64,000 bases of DNA from Echinicola jeungdonensis (GTDB taxonomy: Bacteria > Bacteroidota > Bacteroidia > Cytophagales > Cyclobacteriaceae). The notes beneath the pieces were generated by a model. It had not been told where the DNA came from, made no database searches, and saw nothing but the letters and a program-made list of their open reading frames with translations. The stretch's first letter is position 1. The number at the start of each line of letters is the position of its first letter. A program made the position numbers and the translations under genes. Positions 45,911 to 54,928 of the stretch are shown here, piece after piece. The DNA lies in the NCBI RefSeq assembly GCF_030409905.1, contig NZ_JAUFQT010000001.1:2803501-2867500 (forward strand), in the 5' to 3' direction.

Positions 45911-46537
45911 ATGAACACAAAGACAGCAGTAGATCAAGGATTAATGCTTCCCTTGATGGAGGCATTTTATACAATACAGGGAGAGGGGACCTTTTCAGGG
46001 TATCCGGCATATTTTATCCGGTTAGGAGGATGTGATGTTGGTTGTGTTTGGTGTGATGTAAAAGAATCCTGGGAAGCCGGAAAGTGGCCTTTAGTAGGCA
46101 TTGAAGAAATTGTGGAAGGAGCACTTTCCTATGAAGGAAGGTTAGTCGTTATAACTGGGGGAGAGCCTTTAATGTATAATTTGGACCCCTTGACACGTCT
46201 GCTCAAAGCGAAAGGCTTTACAACGAATATAGAGACCAGCGGTGCGCATACTTTTTCAGGAGAATTTGATTGGGTTTGTTTTTCGCCCAAAAAGTTTAAA
46301 AAGCCCCATCCTGGAATTTATGAAAAAGCCGATGAGTTAAAAGTGGTGGTATTTCATAAGAGTGATTTTGAATTTGCCGAAACCCATGCGGCCAAGGTTA
46401 AAGAAAACTGCAGGAAATTGCTCCAACCGGAATGGAGCAAAGCAGAAACTAATACCAAAAAGATCATTGATTACGTAAAAAATCATCCAAATTGGAATAT
46501 TTCACTTCAAACTCATAAATTTATGGATATACCGTAA
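45911..46537 (+). CDS. queE: 7-carboxy-7-deazaguanine synthase QueE (radical SAM)
   Basis: QueE rearranges 6-carboxytetrahydropterin to 7-carboxy-7-deazaguanine in queuosine synthesis. The 208-residue protein has the radical-SAM cysteines C41-x3-C45-x2-C48, the TIQGEGTFSG approach and the SAM-binding GGEP. It starts with ATG 45911. The next gene starts 4 bases after its stop, so a PorE-like envelope protein is probably on the same mRNA. A PTPS/QueD homologue is 8 kb away. No preQ1 riboswitch is evident. Confidence 0.94.
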   Translation: MNTKTAVDQGLMLPLMEAFYTIQGEGTFSGYPAYFIRLGGCDVGCVWCDVKESWEAGKWPLVGIEEIVEGALSYEGRLVVITGGEPLMYNLDPLTRLLKAKGFTTNIETSGAHTFSGEFDWVCFSPKKFKKPHPGIYEKADELKVVVFHKSDFEFAETHAAKVKENCRKLLQPEWSKAETNTKKIIDYVKNHPNWNISLQTHKFMDIP

Positions 46538-46541
46538 ATTT

Positions 46542-48452
46542 ATGCTGAAAACCCAATTTATCCTTTTGCTGACCTTAATCTCCTTTGGGGTATGGGGCCA
46601 GGATTATTCCGTGGATGACAGAAGAGCCATAAAGCTCTATCAGGAGGGGAAAGAATTGGTTTTAAAGCGAAGGTACCTGGAAGCCATGGAAAAGTACCAG
46701 GCTACCATCAGGAGGAATGATAATTTTTTAGAAGCTTACCGGGATTGGTCCCAATTGTTGCTCAATAGGGAAGATTATGAGAATTCTCTTCAGGTTGCCT
46801 TAAGGGGAGAAAGTAAAATCCGCCAAAACGAAGAATTTAAAGATGATTTTGGTTGGCTTCTTACTAAAATTTACCTCAAATCTGGGAATTTCCAAAAAGC
46901 CATAGAAAAATTCAAGGAGACAGAAAGCTATTTTTCTGAGGAGCTCAAAGCTTCTCAGGGATATCAGGATATAGCTCGTCAGCTTCGGTTTATTGAAAAG
47001 GAAATCCAAAATGCTAAAAGTATAGAAAAGGAAAAGCTGGAAAAGCCTCTCAATAATTTCAAGCTTCAATATTTTCCCGTCCTTACGGCTGACAGTAAAC
47101 GGATATTTTTTACAAAAAGGGATGGACTGGCCAGGAGTGAAAATGAGGATATTTTTGTGGCCAATTGGCAAAATGGGCATTGGACTCAACCTGAACCCTT
47201 GTCAAAAACCATCAATACCATTAATAATGAAGGAACCTGTACCATTTCGGCTGATGGGAAAATTTTAATTTACACCAGTTGTGATGCCCCTGATTCATTT
47301 GGCTCTTGTGACCTTTATGTGGCCTATAAAGTCAACGGGTTATGGCAAAAACCAAGGAATATGGGAGAGAAGGTGAATTCCAGGTATTGGGATTCACAGC
47401 CCTCCCTTTCTGCAGATGGTAGTATTTTGTTTTTTTCTTCCAACAGGAGAGGCGGATGTGGGGGAAATGATATTTGGTACACCATGCGAATGGATGATGG
47501 AACCTGGTCAGAACCGGTTAATGTAGGGGAAGTGGTGAATACGGTTTATGATGAGGTTTCCCCATTTATTTATTTTAATAATGAATTGCTGTTTTTCGCC
47601 TCAAATGGGCATATTGGGTTTGGAGGTATGGACCTGTTTACTACAAAAATCAATAAAGGGGTTTTTGAATCTCCCCAAAACTTAGGCTATCCAATCAATG
47701 ATCATAAAGACCAATTGGCTTTGTTTATTACAGCCCAGCGGGATTATGCTTATTATACAGAAAATTCCCTGAGCAATGGAGTCTTAGACAGGTCTTTTTT
47801 GTTTCGTTTTCCATTCCCCAAAGAAATTGATCTTGGAGAAAGGCTTGTAGTGACCGAAGGGAAGGTGATCAATGAAAGGACAGGAAAACCGGTGGAGGCT
47901 ACATTATCATTGGTGAACCTGGAGAATGACAGTACCATGTATGCTTTTAAATCAGATGGTGAATCCGGGGAGTTTATGATGTTGTACCCGGATAAAGCTT
48001 TTTCTGGTCTTTATGTAGAAAAAGAGGGGTATTTGCCCAAAATCTATAATGTGGAAAAGGATAGCCTTAAAGATATTAAGGATATGAAGGTCAGTTTGAC
48101 TCCTGTAGAAAAAGGGGAGCAGTTTGTTTTTGAAAATGTGTTTTTTGATTTTGACAAAGCCGACCTAAAGAAAGAATCAATGAGTTCTCTTGTTCGCTTA
48201 AAGAAATTTATGAAGGAAAACCCTGATGTCGATATTTTAATTGAAGGGCATACCGACAGTGTTGGGGATGATCAGTATAATCAGGATTTAAGTCTCAGGA
48301 GAGCTCAAAGTGTAAAAGCATATCTGATATCACAAGGGGTTTCAGGAGGGAAATTGAAAGTGAAAGGATGGGGGGATAAAAAGCCTCTTGTTTCCAACGA
48401 TACACCTTCTAACCGGGCAAAAAATAGGAGAATTGAAATCGTGATTCAATAA
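46542..48452 (+). CDS. PorE-like OmpA-family protein (TPR, PD40 propeller, CRD, OmpA)
   Basis: The 636-residue exported protein has a signal peptide (residues 1-18), TPR-like helices (about 25-140), PD40/WD40-like propeller repeats (about 165-420, with repeated SADGKILIYTS-type blades), a carboxypeptidase-regulatory-like domain (about 435-520) and a C-terminal OmpA peptidoglycan-binding domain (DFDKADLK ... NRRIEI). This domain order is that of PorE, the type IX secretion protein that links the machine to peptidoglycan. PorE is a lipoprotein, whereas this protein has no lipobox Cys. It starts 4 bases after queE. Confidence 0.82.
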   Translation: MLKTQFILLLTLISFGVWGQDYSVDDRRAIKLYQEGKELVLKRRYLEAMEKYQATIRRNDNFLEAYRDWSQLLLNREDYENSLQVALRGESKIRQNEEFKDDFGWLLTKIYLKSGNFQKAIEKFKETESYFSEELKASQGYQDIARQLRFIEKEIQNAKSIEKEKLEKPLNNFKLQYFPVLTADSKRIFFTKRDGLARSENEDIFVANWQNGHWTQPEPLSKTINTINNEGTCTISADGKILIYTSCDAPDSFGSCDLYVAYKVNGLWQKPRNMGEKVNSRYWDSQPSLSADGSILFFSSNRRGGCGGNDIWYTMRMDDGTWSEPVNVGEVVNTVYDEVSPFIYFNNELLFFASNGHIGFGGMDLFTTKINKGVFESPQNLGYPINDHKDQLALFITAQRDYAYYTENSLSNGVLDRSFLFRFPFPKEIDLGERLVVTEGKVINERTGKPVEATLSLVNLENDSTMYAFKSDGESGEFMMLYPDKAFSGLYVEKEGYLPKIYNVEKDSLKDIKDMKVSLTPVEKGEQFVFENVFFDFDKADLKKESMSSLVRLKKFMKENPDVDILIEGHTDSVGDDQYNQDLSLRRAQSVKAYLISQGVSGGKLKVKGWGDKKPLVSNDTPSNRAKNRRIEIVIQ

Positions 48453-49350
48453 TATTGGGGTGTCCGGAATCCGGCTAAGACTTAAAACTTTTTCATTAAT
48501 AAAAATCTGATTATCAGCTTTCTTGCCAGGAGGAAAATTTGATGAAATAATTCATTTGGATATGTGATTTCAATAAATATTAATTCGTGCCAAACCTAAA
48601 ATTTGTGAGTCACCTTTTGAGTTGGAGGATTATGGGCGAAATTGCCAATATACAGGAATAAAAAATTCCTTATTCAATTCCCCAAACCTTTTGCCTTCAA
48701 ATCACTTTCCCTGACGTATTCTCATTTCAAAATTTAAACTGGTATTTTTTATAAGGTTACAGCCTGAAGTTTTTATTTATTTAATCCTTAATAATGAAGA
48801 GAATTAAAATGGTAGAGATTTTATTTTTTGTAGGACAAATTCAATTACAAGGTTCCTGAATTGCCGGTTTCAAAAGCTTTTTTTTTTGAAATAAATCATC
48901 CTTTGTGCGGGTGAGTAATAACCGAATTTTATTTATGATCCAGATTAATGTGATAAACTTTTGGTTTTGTTGTATTGATATTGGGTAAGTTGTTTTTTAA
49001 ATATTGAAAAATAATCTGGTAATAATTATATAAAAATAGGAGGAAAATACTTTTAAATTTTATGAAAGATAAATAAATAGTAAAAATTAATTTAAATAAT
49101 GATATAAAATAAAAATGGTAATAAAATAGATTTTTATTAAAAAAAAATAAAAATGGGAAATAAAATTTTTTTAAAATAACAAAATAAAGAATAAAAAACA
49201 TATTAAAAGTAAAAAATAAATAACAAAAAATTGTATGTAAAAAAATGTGTTTGATGGCGTTTTGAATGTGTTTGTAGAAAAAACAAATAAAATTGGATTA
49301 TTAACTGTATAAAAGTTAAATTAATAGTAGTTAACCAAAAAAATATACAC
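48453..49350. other. Long AT-rich spacer upstream of susC
   Basis: This 898-base region is extremely AT-rich in its right part: 49021-49200 has about 10% G+C by my count, with long A-runs on the plus strand. I see no gene (a 90-codon minus-strand frame is Phe/Leu/Ile/Tyr noise) and no clear TAnnTTTG promoter. It probably contains the susC promoter. Confidence 0.7.
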
Positions 49351-52300
49351 ATGAGGAAAATATTACTTCTTGGACTAACGCTGGTTTTTGCAAGTGCAGT
49401 GGCATTTGCTCAAACAAGGGTTACAGGAAAGGTGACTTCTTCTGAAAATGGGGAAGCCTTACCTGGTGTAAGCGTTCTGGTACAAGGCACCTCAGTTGGT
49501 GCAGTAACAGATTTGGATGGTAACTACTCACTCCAAGTGCCAGAGGGTGGGGAAGTTTTGATCTTCTCTTTTATAGGAATGACTACCAAGGAGGTAGCCA
49601 TCGGAGACAGATCTATTATTAATGTGGAAATGGAATCTGAAGCAAGAGTGTTATCAGAAGTAGTTGTAACGGCAATGGGTATTACAAGAGAGAAGGCATC
49701 TCTGGGGTATTCCGTGCAAGAAGTAGATTCAGAAGAGCTAAATAAATCCCAACAAACGGATGTAATCAGTTCGTTGGCTGGGAGGGTTTCCGGAGTTCAA
49801 TTGAATTCCTCAACCAATATCGGTGGATCTAAACGGATTACTATTCGGGGGGCAAGCTCCTTTTTTGGTGAGAACCAACCCCTGATTGTTATTGATGGAT
49901 TGCCGGTAAACAATTCCAACTTTAACAGTGATGCCATGCAAGATGGTAGTGGGGGATATGATTATGGAAATATGCTCAATGATATTAACCCTAATGATAT
50001 TGAAAGTATTTCCATATTAAAAGGTACTGCAGCGGCCCTCTACGGTTCCCGTGCTGCCAACGGTGTGATTTTAATAACTACTAAAAAGGGCTCTCTTGGA
50101 AAAGAGGCATTTAAGGTAGACTTAAGTTCCTCCGTAAATTTTGAAAGCGTTTATTTGATGCCCGAACTTCAAAGGAAATATGGAGGAGGGGCAATAATAA
50201 GTGATGAGGATGGTGGTGAAGATGGATTTGCGGTGGTCAATATTGAAGGAACGGATTATAAGGTAGTTCAATATGGAATCGATGAAAGTTGGGGCCCAAG
50301 ATATGACCCAAACATTTCCGTTCTCCACTGGGATGCCTTTAGCGAGGATTATCCAGAGGATTATTTGCAGCCAAGGCCTTGGGTTGCCCCCGAAAATGAT
50401 GTGCGTGATTTTTTTGAAACGGGAGTGTCTACAGTTAATTCAGTAGCCGTTTCAAGGTCAAATTTAAATTCCTCCGTACGTTTGGCCTATACCAATACCC
50501 ATACAACTGGAACCCTTCCTGGTTCGGAACTTGACCAAAATAATTTTTCTCTCAGTGGTAAAGCTGAAGTTTTTGATAAGTTCAAAACTTCAGCATCTTT
50601 GAATTATATAAGGGCAGCAACCAAAGGCAGGCCATTATTAGGTTATCCTGCTTCGAATCAGCCATATGGTAGCCCATTGGGTCAAATTCTTTTCCAATGG
50701 ACCCAGCGACAAATAGACTATGAACGTTCCAAAAAATACCTAAACAGTGATGGGTCCCAAAGATCCTGGAACAGGAATGCATGGGATGATCCTACCCCTC
50801 ACTACTCCGATAATCACCACTGGGCAGCATATGAAAATTATGCAGATGATGAAAGAGACCGATTTTATGGAAATATTGGCCTTAATTATGAAATAATAGA
50901 AGGCTTGAACCTGGGCGGACGGATAAGCGGTGATTTGTATTCCTTTTATAACCGGGAGCGCGTTGCTGTGGGTTCACAAGCTCAGTCCTATTATTATGAG
51001 GCGGTAAGAAACAATAATGAATTCAACTATGAGGCCACCTTGGGTTATGAAAAGCAATTAAATGAGGAGCTTCATTTGACTGCTTTGGTAGGGGGTAACC
51101 AAATGAGACAAAGGCTACACCTTAACAGGGGAGAAACTTCAGGTGGACTGGTTGTAGCGAAGCTATATAATTTGCTTAATTCAGCAGGGGCGGTGTTGCC
51201 AAATGATCGAACTACAGAAAAAAGTATCAATAGTTTGTTTGCCACTGCCAATTTAGGTTATAGGGATATGCTTTACCTGGACCTTACTGCAAGGAACGAT
51301 TGGTCTTCCACATTACCGGAAGATAATAACTCTTACTTTTATCCCTCAGCATCTCTAAGTTTTTTGTTTTCAGAACCTCTTGACTACTCCTGGTTGAGTT
51401 ATGGTAAATTACGTCTTGGTGCAGCAAGGGTATCTAAAGATACAGATGCCTATAATGTATTGACCACCTATCAATTCAATACAGATGGAACATTCCAAAG
51501 TGTGCCAAGGATATTTGCTCCTGAGGATTTGTTAAATAGTAACCTGAAACCAGAGAATACAGACACTTGGGAAGTTGGCCTTGAAGCAAGCTTGTTCCGT
51601 GATCGGCTTGGATTTGATATTACCTATTTTAAGAATGTTACTACAGACCAGATTATCCCATTGGAGTTGTCCAGAGCTACCGGTTATGATGCTAAGTTTA
51701 TTAATGCAGGTGAAATCGAAAACAAAGGGATAGAGGTCATGTTAAGGGGTACCCCTGTTCAGAACAGTGATTTTAAATGGGATATCAATGTCAACTTTAC
51801 CAGAATAAATAATGAGGTTGTTGAAATTATTGAAGGTATAGAGGCTATGGACCTTGGCAGTGCTCCATTTGATGGGGTTACCTTGAGAGCATCGGTAGGA
51901 GAACGATATGGACAGCTTTGGGGATATGATTTTATTTATGATGAGCAAGGTAATAAAGTAGTTCAGTCCAATGGATATTGGGCCAGAACCCCAAATTTAG
52001 TTCCCCTTGGCTCTGTGATTCCAGATTATAATATGGGAATCAGGAATAACCTTACCTATGGTAATTTTGACCTGAGCATTTTGTTTGATATTCAGCAAGG
52101 TGGTAAGTTTTATTCCGTTTCACACATGTGGGGTCACTATGCTGGACTGTGGGGACCAACTGCTGCAGTAAATGACAAAGGCAATGAAATTCGGTCTCCG
52201 GTATCAGAAGGAGGAGGCATCAGGCTTGATGGTGTTACAGGTGATGTTGTATTTAATGAAGTAGGTACTGTTGAATTTAATGAAGACGGTCCTTATACTG

Positions 52301-52641
52301 TTTCCAATACAGCACCAAATGAAACCTATGTTTCAGGTCAAGGATGGGCTGCAAGACATTATCATGGCTTTGGTTCTCCAAGTGCCCAAAGTGTGTTTGA
52401 TGCAGACTATATTAAATTAAGAGAGCTGGCCATTGGGTATAACTTTAATATGAGCAGGAATAATTATATCAGGAGTTTGCGGGTTTCCGCCTATGGAAGA
52501 AATTTTTGGACCTTCGGCCTTGATTACAAAGGTTTGGATCCAGAAGTTACTGTAAATGGCTCTAATAATGTTCAGGGGATCGAGGGATCCTTTATGCCTA
52601 CCTCAAAAACTTTTGGAGTTCGAGTGGATATTGGACTATAA
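49351..52641 (+). CDS. SusC/RagA-family TonB-dependent outer-membrane transporter
   Basis: This 1096-residue outer-membrane channel imports large nutrients (glycans or peptides) with TonB energy. It has a signal peptide (residues 1-20), an N-terminal carboxypeptidase-D-like domain (about 22-100), a TonB box-like region, the plug domain (about 105-250, with IRGASSFFG and AALYGSRAANGVI) and a ~800-residue beta-barrel ending in FGVRVDIGL. The SusD-like partner gene follows after 12 bases. No ECF sigma, anti-sigma or glycoside-hydrolase gene is nearby, so the substrate cannot be inferred. Confidence 0.95.
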   Translation: MRKILLLGLTLVFASAVAFAQTRVTGKVTSSENGEALPGVSVLVQGTSVGAVTDLDGNYSLQVPEGGEVLIFSFIGMTTKEVAIGDRSIINVEMESEARVLSEVVVTAMGITREKASLGYSVQEVDSEELNKSQQTDVISSLAGRVSGVQLNSSTNIGGSKRITIRGASSFFGENQPLIVIDGLPVNNSNFNSDAMQDGSGGYDYGNMLNDINPNDIESISILKGTAAALYGSRAANGVILITTKKGSLGKEAFKVDLSSSVNFESVYLMPELQRKYGGGAIISDEDGGEDGFAVVNIEGTDYKVVQYGIDESWGPRYDPNISVLHWDAFSEDYPEDYLQPRPWVAPENDVRDFFETGVSTVNSVAVSRSNLNSSVRLAYTNTHTTGTLPGSELDQNNFSLSGKAEVFDKFKTSASLNYIRAATKGRPLLGYPASNQPYGSPLGQILFQWTQRQIDYERSKKYLNSDGSQRSWNRNAWDDPTPHYSDNHHWAAYENYADDERDRFYGNIGLNYEIIEGLNLGGRISGDLYSFYNRERVAVGSQAQSYYYEAVRNNNEFNYEATLGYEKQLNEELHLTALVGGNQMRQRLHLNRGETSGGLVVAKLYNLLNSAGAVLPNDRTTEKSINSLFATANLGYRDMLYLDLTARNDWSSTLPEDNNSYFYPSASLSFLFSEPLDYSWLSYGKLRLGAARVSKDTDAYNVLTTYQFNTDGTFQSVPRIFAPEDLLNSNLKPENTDTWEVGLEASLFRDRLGFDITYFKNVTTDQIIPLELSRATGYDAKFINAGEIENKGIEVMLRGTPVQNSDFKWDINVNFTRINNEVVEIIEGIEAMDLGSAPFDGVTLRASVGERYGQLWGYDFIYDEQGNKVVQSNGYWARTPNLVPLGSVIPDYNMGIRNNLTYGNFDLSILFDIQQGGKFYSVSHMWGHYAGLWGPTAAVNDKGNEIRSPVSEGGGIRLDGVTGDVVFNEVGTVEFNEDGPYTVSNTAPNETYVSGQGWAARHYHGFGSPSAQSVFDADYIKLRELAIGYNFNMSRNNYIRSLRVSAYGRNFWTFGLDYKGLDPEVTVNGSNNVQGIEGSFMPTSKTFGVRVDIGL

Positions 52642-52653
52642 ATACCTAGCGAT

Positions 52654-54228
52654 ATGAAAAGCTTTAAAATAAAAATATTCGTAACTGGATTGACAACCCT
52701 ATTATGGGCTTGTGATCTGGATTATAAAGAGAACCCTAATGAAATCACGGATCCTCCAACTTCTGGATTGCTAAATGATGCGACCAAAAAAATGATGGAT
52801 GACCTTTACGATGAGTGGTTTCAAGGAAGGTTCACCTTGGTGACCATGCAATATTGGACTCAATCCGAATATGCCGATGAAGACCGGTATGTGTACAGAG
52901 AGTCCCAAAGGGAAACTTGGGAAGATTTCTATGCAAATCTAGAAAACTTGAGGAAGGTCCTTTATTTGAATACAAATGAGGATACCAGAGTGGAAAATAG
53001 CCAGTATGGCGCCAATGAAAATCAAATTGCGGTAGTTAGAATATTAATGGCTTGGACCTTTAATGTAATGGCCGATACATGGGGTGATATTCCTTATTAT
53101 TCCTATGGTTCCGATGATGCTGATTTTCAGGCGCTAAGAGTTGCGGATGTAGAAGAGGAGATTTTATCTCCGGCATATGCTTCACAGGAAAAAATATATG
53201 CCGATATCCTCAATGAGTTACAAGAGGCTGAGGCGATGATTGATGAAGCGGCTTTAGGAGTAGTGGGTGATAATATTTATGGAGGTGAAGAGAATCAAAT
53301 GGCCCTTTGGAAAAAATTTGCCAATTCTCTTCGTCTAAGGGTTGCCCTTAAAATTAGTGGGGTTAATCCTTCTTTGGCAGAAACTCACATCAATGACGCC
53401 ATATCCAAGGGCGTTTTTACTTCAAATGAAGAAAATGCAGGATTTACTTATGAGTCCAGTGATGTTAACGCAGCACCAATTTACAGGGCTTTTAATGTCA
53501 GCAATAGGAAGGATTTTGCCATTTCGCACCCTTTCTGTCAAATGTTGTTAGGTAATAATCTTGTTGATCACGATGGAAATGATATTACTGATAACCCCTT
53601 CAGTGGAATAAGGGATCCGAGATTAGAGATGTATGCCATTCCAAATAGTAATGGCGATTTTGTCGGGATGCCGGTTAATGAGAGTTCTTCTGAAGCTCAG
53701 GTGTTTGTATGGGAGAGTTTGCCCGGGGATAAAATAATAAATGTCCCTAACTATACTCAAACCCTAATGGAATTTGCTGAAGTTTCATTTATCCTAAGTG
53801 AACTGAACAATTGGAACCAAACTCATTATGAAAATGGGGTTAGGGCTTCTATGCAGAAATGGGGAGTGCCAACAGAAGATATCGATGCGTATATTGCAGC
53901 TTTGCCACCTGCAAGTGAAGAAACCGTATTGACACAAAAGTATATTTCCTTATACATGGATGCCCATACCGCTTGGCAAGAGTATAGAAGAACTGGATAC
54001 CCCCAAACATTGATTCTCCCTGGGACAGAGTTTAGTGTTACACCTGTTGCAGGAACGACAATTGATTATACCTTTTCATCTCTTGTAGATGGGATTACTG
54101 ACATTCCTTTCAGGATGCAATATCCAGATTTTGAAAGGACCTTAAATGGGGACAATAGAAGACAAGCTGTCAGTAATCTTGATAATGGGGATGCATTAAA
54201 TTCCAAGTTATGGTGGGATGTAAATTAA
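52654..54228 (+). CDS. SusD/RagB-like outer-membrane lipoprotein
   Basis: This 524-residue surface lipoprotein partners the SusC-type channel and captures substrate above it. The lipobox LWAC gives lipidated C20. The rest is a TPR-rich fold typical of the SusD-like_2 branch, with MVEL/ILMAWTFNVMADTWGDIPY-type helices and the late YISLYMDAHTAWQEYRRTG segment. It starts with ATG 52654, 12 bases after susC, so they are one operon. A strong terminator follows. Confidence 0.93.
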   Translation: MKSFKIKIFVTGLTTLLWACDLDYKENPNEITDPPTSGLLNDATKKMMDDLYDEWFQGRFTLVTMQYWTQSEYADEDRYVYRESQRETWEDFYANLENLRKVLYLNTNEDTRVENSQYGANENQIAVVRILMAWTFNVMADTWGDIPYYSYGSDDADFQALRVADVEEEILSPAYASQEKIYADILNELQEAEAMIDEAALGVVGDNIYGGEENQMALWKKFANSLRLRVALKISGVNPSLAETHINDAISKGVFTSNEENAGFTYESSDVNAAPIYRAFNVSNRKDFAISHPFCQMLLGNNLVDHDGNDITDNPFSGIRDPRLEMYAIPNSNGDFVGMPVNESSSEAQVFVWESLPGDKIINVPNYTQTLMEFAEVSFILSELNNWNQTHYENGVRASMQKWGVPTEDIDAYIAALPPASEETVLTQKYISLYMDAHTAWQEYRRTGYPQTLILPGTEFSVTPVAGTTIDYTFSSLVDGITDIPFRMQYPDFERTLNGDNRRQAVSNLDNGDALNSKLWWDVN

Positions 54229-54251
54229 AAATTAAATAAAATGAAAATAAT

Positions 54252-54281
54252 AAATGCCACCCTAATTTTAGGGTGGCATTT
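54252..54281 (+). terminator. Terminator after susC-susD
   Basis: A perfect 13-bp stem (54252-54264 with 54269-54281, ATTT loop) lies 23 bases after the SusD-like stop. The distal arm ends in ATTT and the sequence continues TACC, so the T-run is short, but the stem is strong. Confidence 0.82.
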
Positions 54282-54343
54282 TACCTGCCTTAAATGCTTA
54301 TTTAAGGGATAAATTCCCAAATTAGGCAATACTCTAAAAAGGA

Positions 54344-54375
54344 TTGGTGATAGCGGGGTACTTTTTTTATCTTTG
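54344..54375 (+). promoter_or_regulatory. queD promoter
   Basis: TTG (54344-54346) and TATCTTTG (54368-54375) are 21 bases apart, an excellent Bacteroidota promoter. The predicted leader to ATG 54399 is about 17 nt. Confidence 0.55.
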
Positions 54376-54398
54376 CACTCTGAATTCCTAATTGTAAA

Positions 54399-54818
54399 AT
54401 GATACACGTTTCTAGAAGAGAACATTTTAATGCTGCCCATAAGCTTTGGAACCCCAATTGGACAGAGGAAAAGAATATAGAGGTTTTTGGGCCCTGTGCC
54501 AATGCGAATTGGCATGGCCATAACTTTGAATTAATTGTAACCGTAAAAGGGGAGCCGGACGCAGATACTGGATTTGTGGTAGATCTTAAGGCATTGAGTA
54601 CCTTAATTAGGCGGTTGGTAATTGACAAAGTGGACCATAAAAACCTCAATATGGACGTGGATTTTATGCAAGGGAAAATGGCCAGCTGTGAAAATTTGGC
54701 AATGGAATTTTGGAAAATATTGAAGCCTGCGGTGGATAAAATCACCTCACAGGGAGGATTACATAAGGTTACCTTATATGAGACCCCTAGAAATTTTGTT
54801 GAATATTATGGGGAATAG
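54399..54818 (+). CDS. queD: 6-carboxytetrahydropterin synthase / 6-pyruvoyl-tetrahydropterin synthase family
   Basis: This 139-residue enzyme converts dihydroneopterin triphosphate to a 6-substituted tetrahydropterin. Zinc ligands are H14, H39 and H41; the catalytic C33 and the D79-H80 pair (KVDHKNL) are present. The spacing C-x5-HGH (FGPCANANWHGHNFEL) and the C-terminal LYETPRNFVEYYGE follow eukaryotic PTPS more than E. coli QueD, which has C-x3-HGH. It could serve queuosine (queE is 8 kb away) or make tetrahydrobiopterin-type pterins. It has its own promoter. The symbol reflects the usual naming in this phylum. Confidence 0.88.
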   Translation: MIHVSRREHFNAAHKLWNPNWTEEKNIEVFGPCANANWHGHNFELIVTVKGEPDADTGFVVDLKALSTLIRRLVIDKVDHKNLNMDVDFMQGKMASCENLAMEFWKILKPAVDKITSQGGLHKVTLYETPRNFVEYYGE

Positions 54819-54928
54819 CTTTCCTGATCCTTGGGTAATAATGGTTTTTTAGAGTTAACAGGATAGTAAATCTTTATTTTTTTGTATCATGTGGTATTGC
54901 TGTAGGGAAAGACTTTTAAATTACTTTG

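Noticed and set aside
48929..49201. 90-codon minus-strand frame
   Set aside because: Its composition is that of an AT-rich tract (Phe, Leu, Ile, Tyr, Lys), with no signal of selection.
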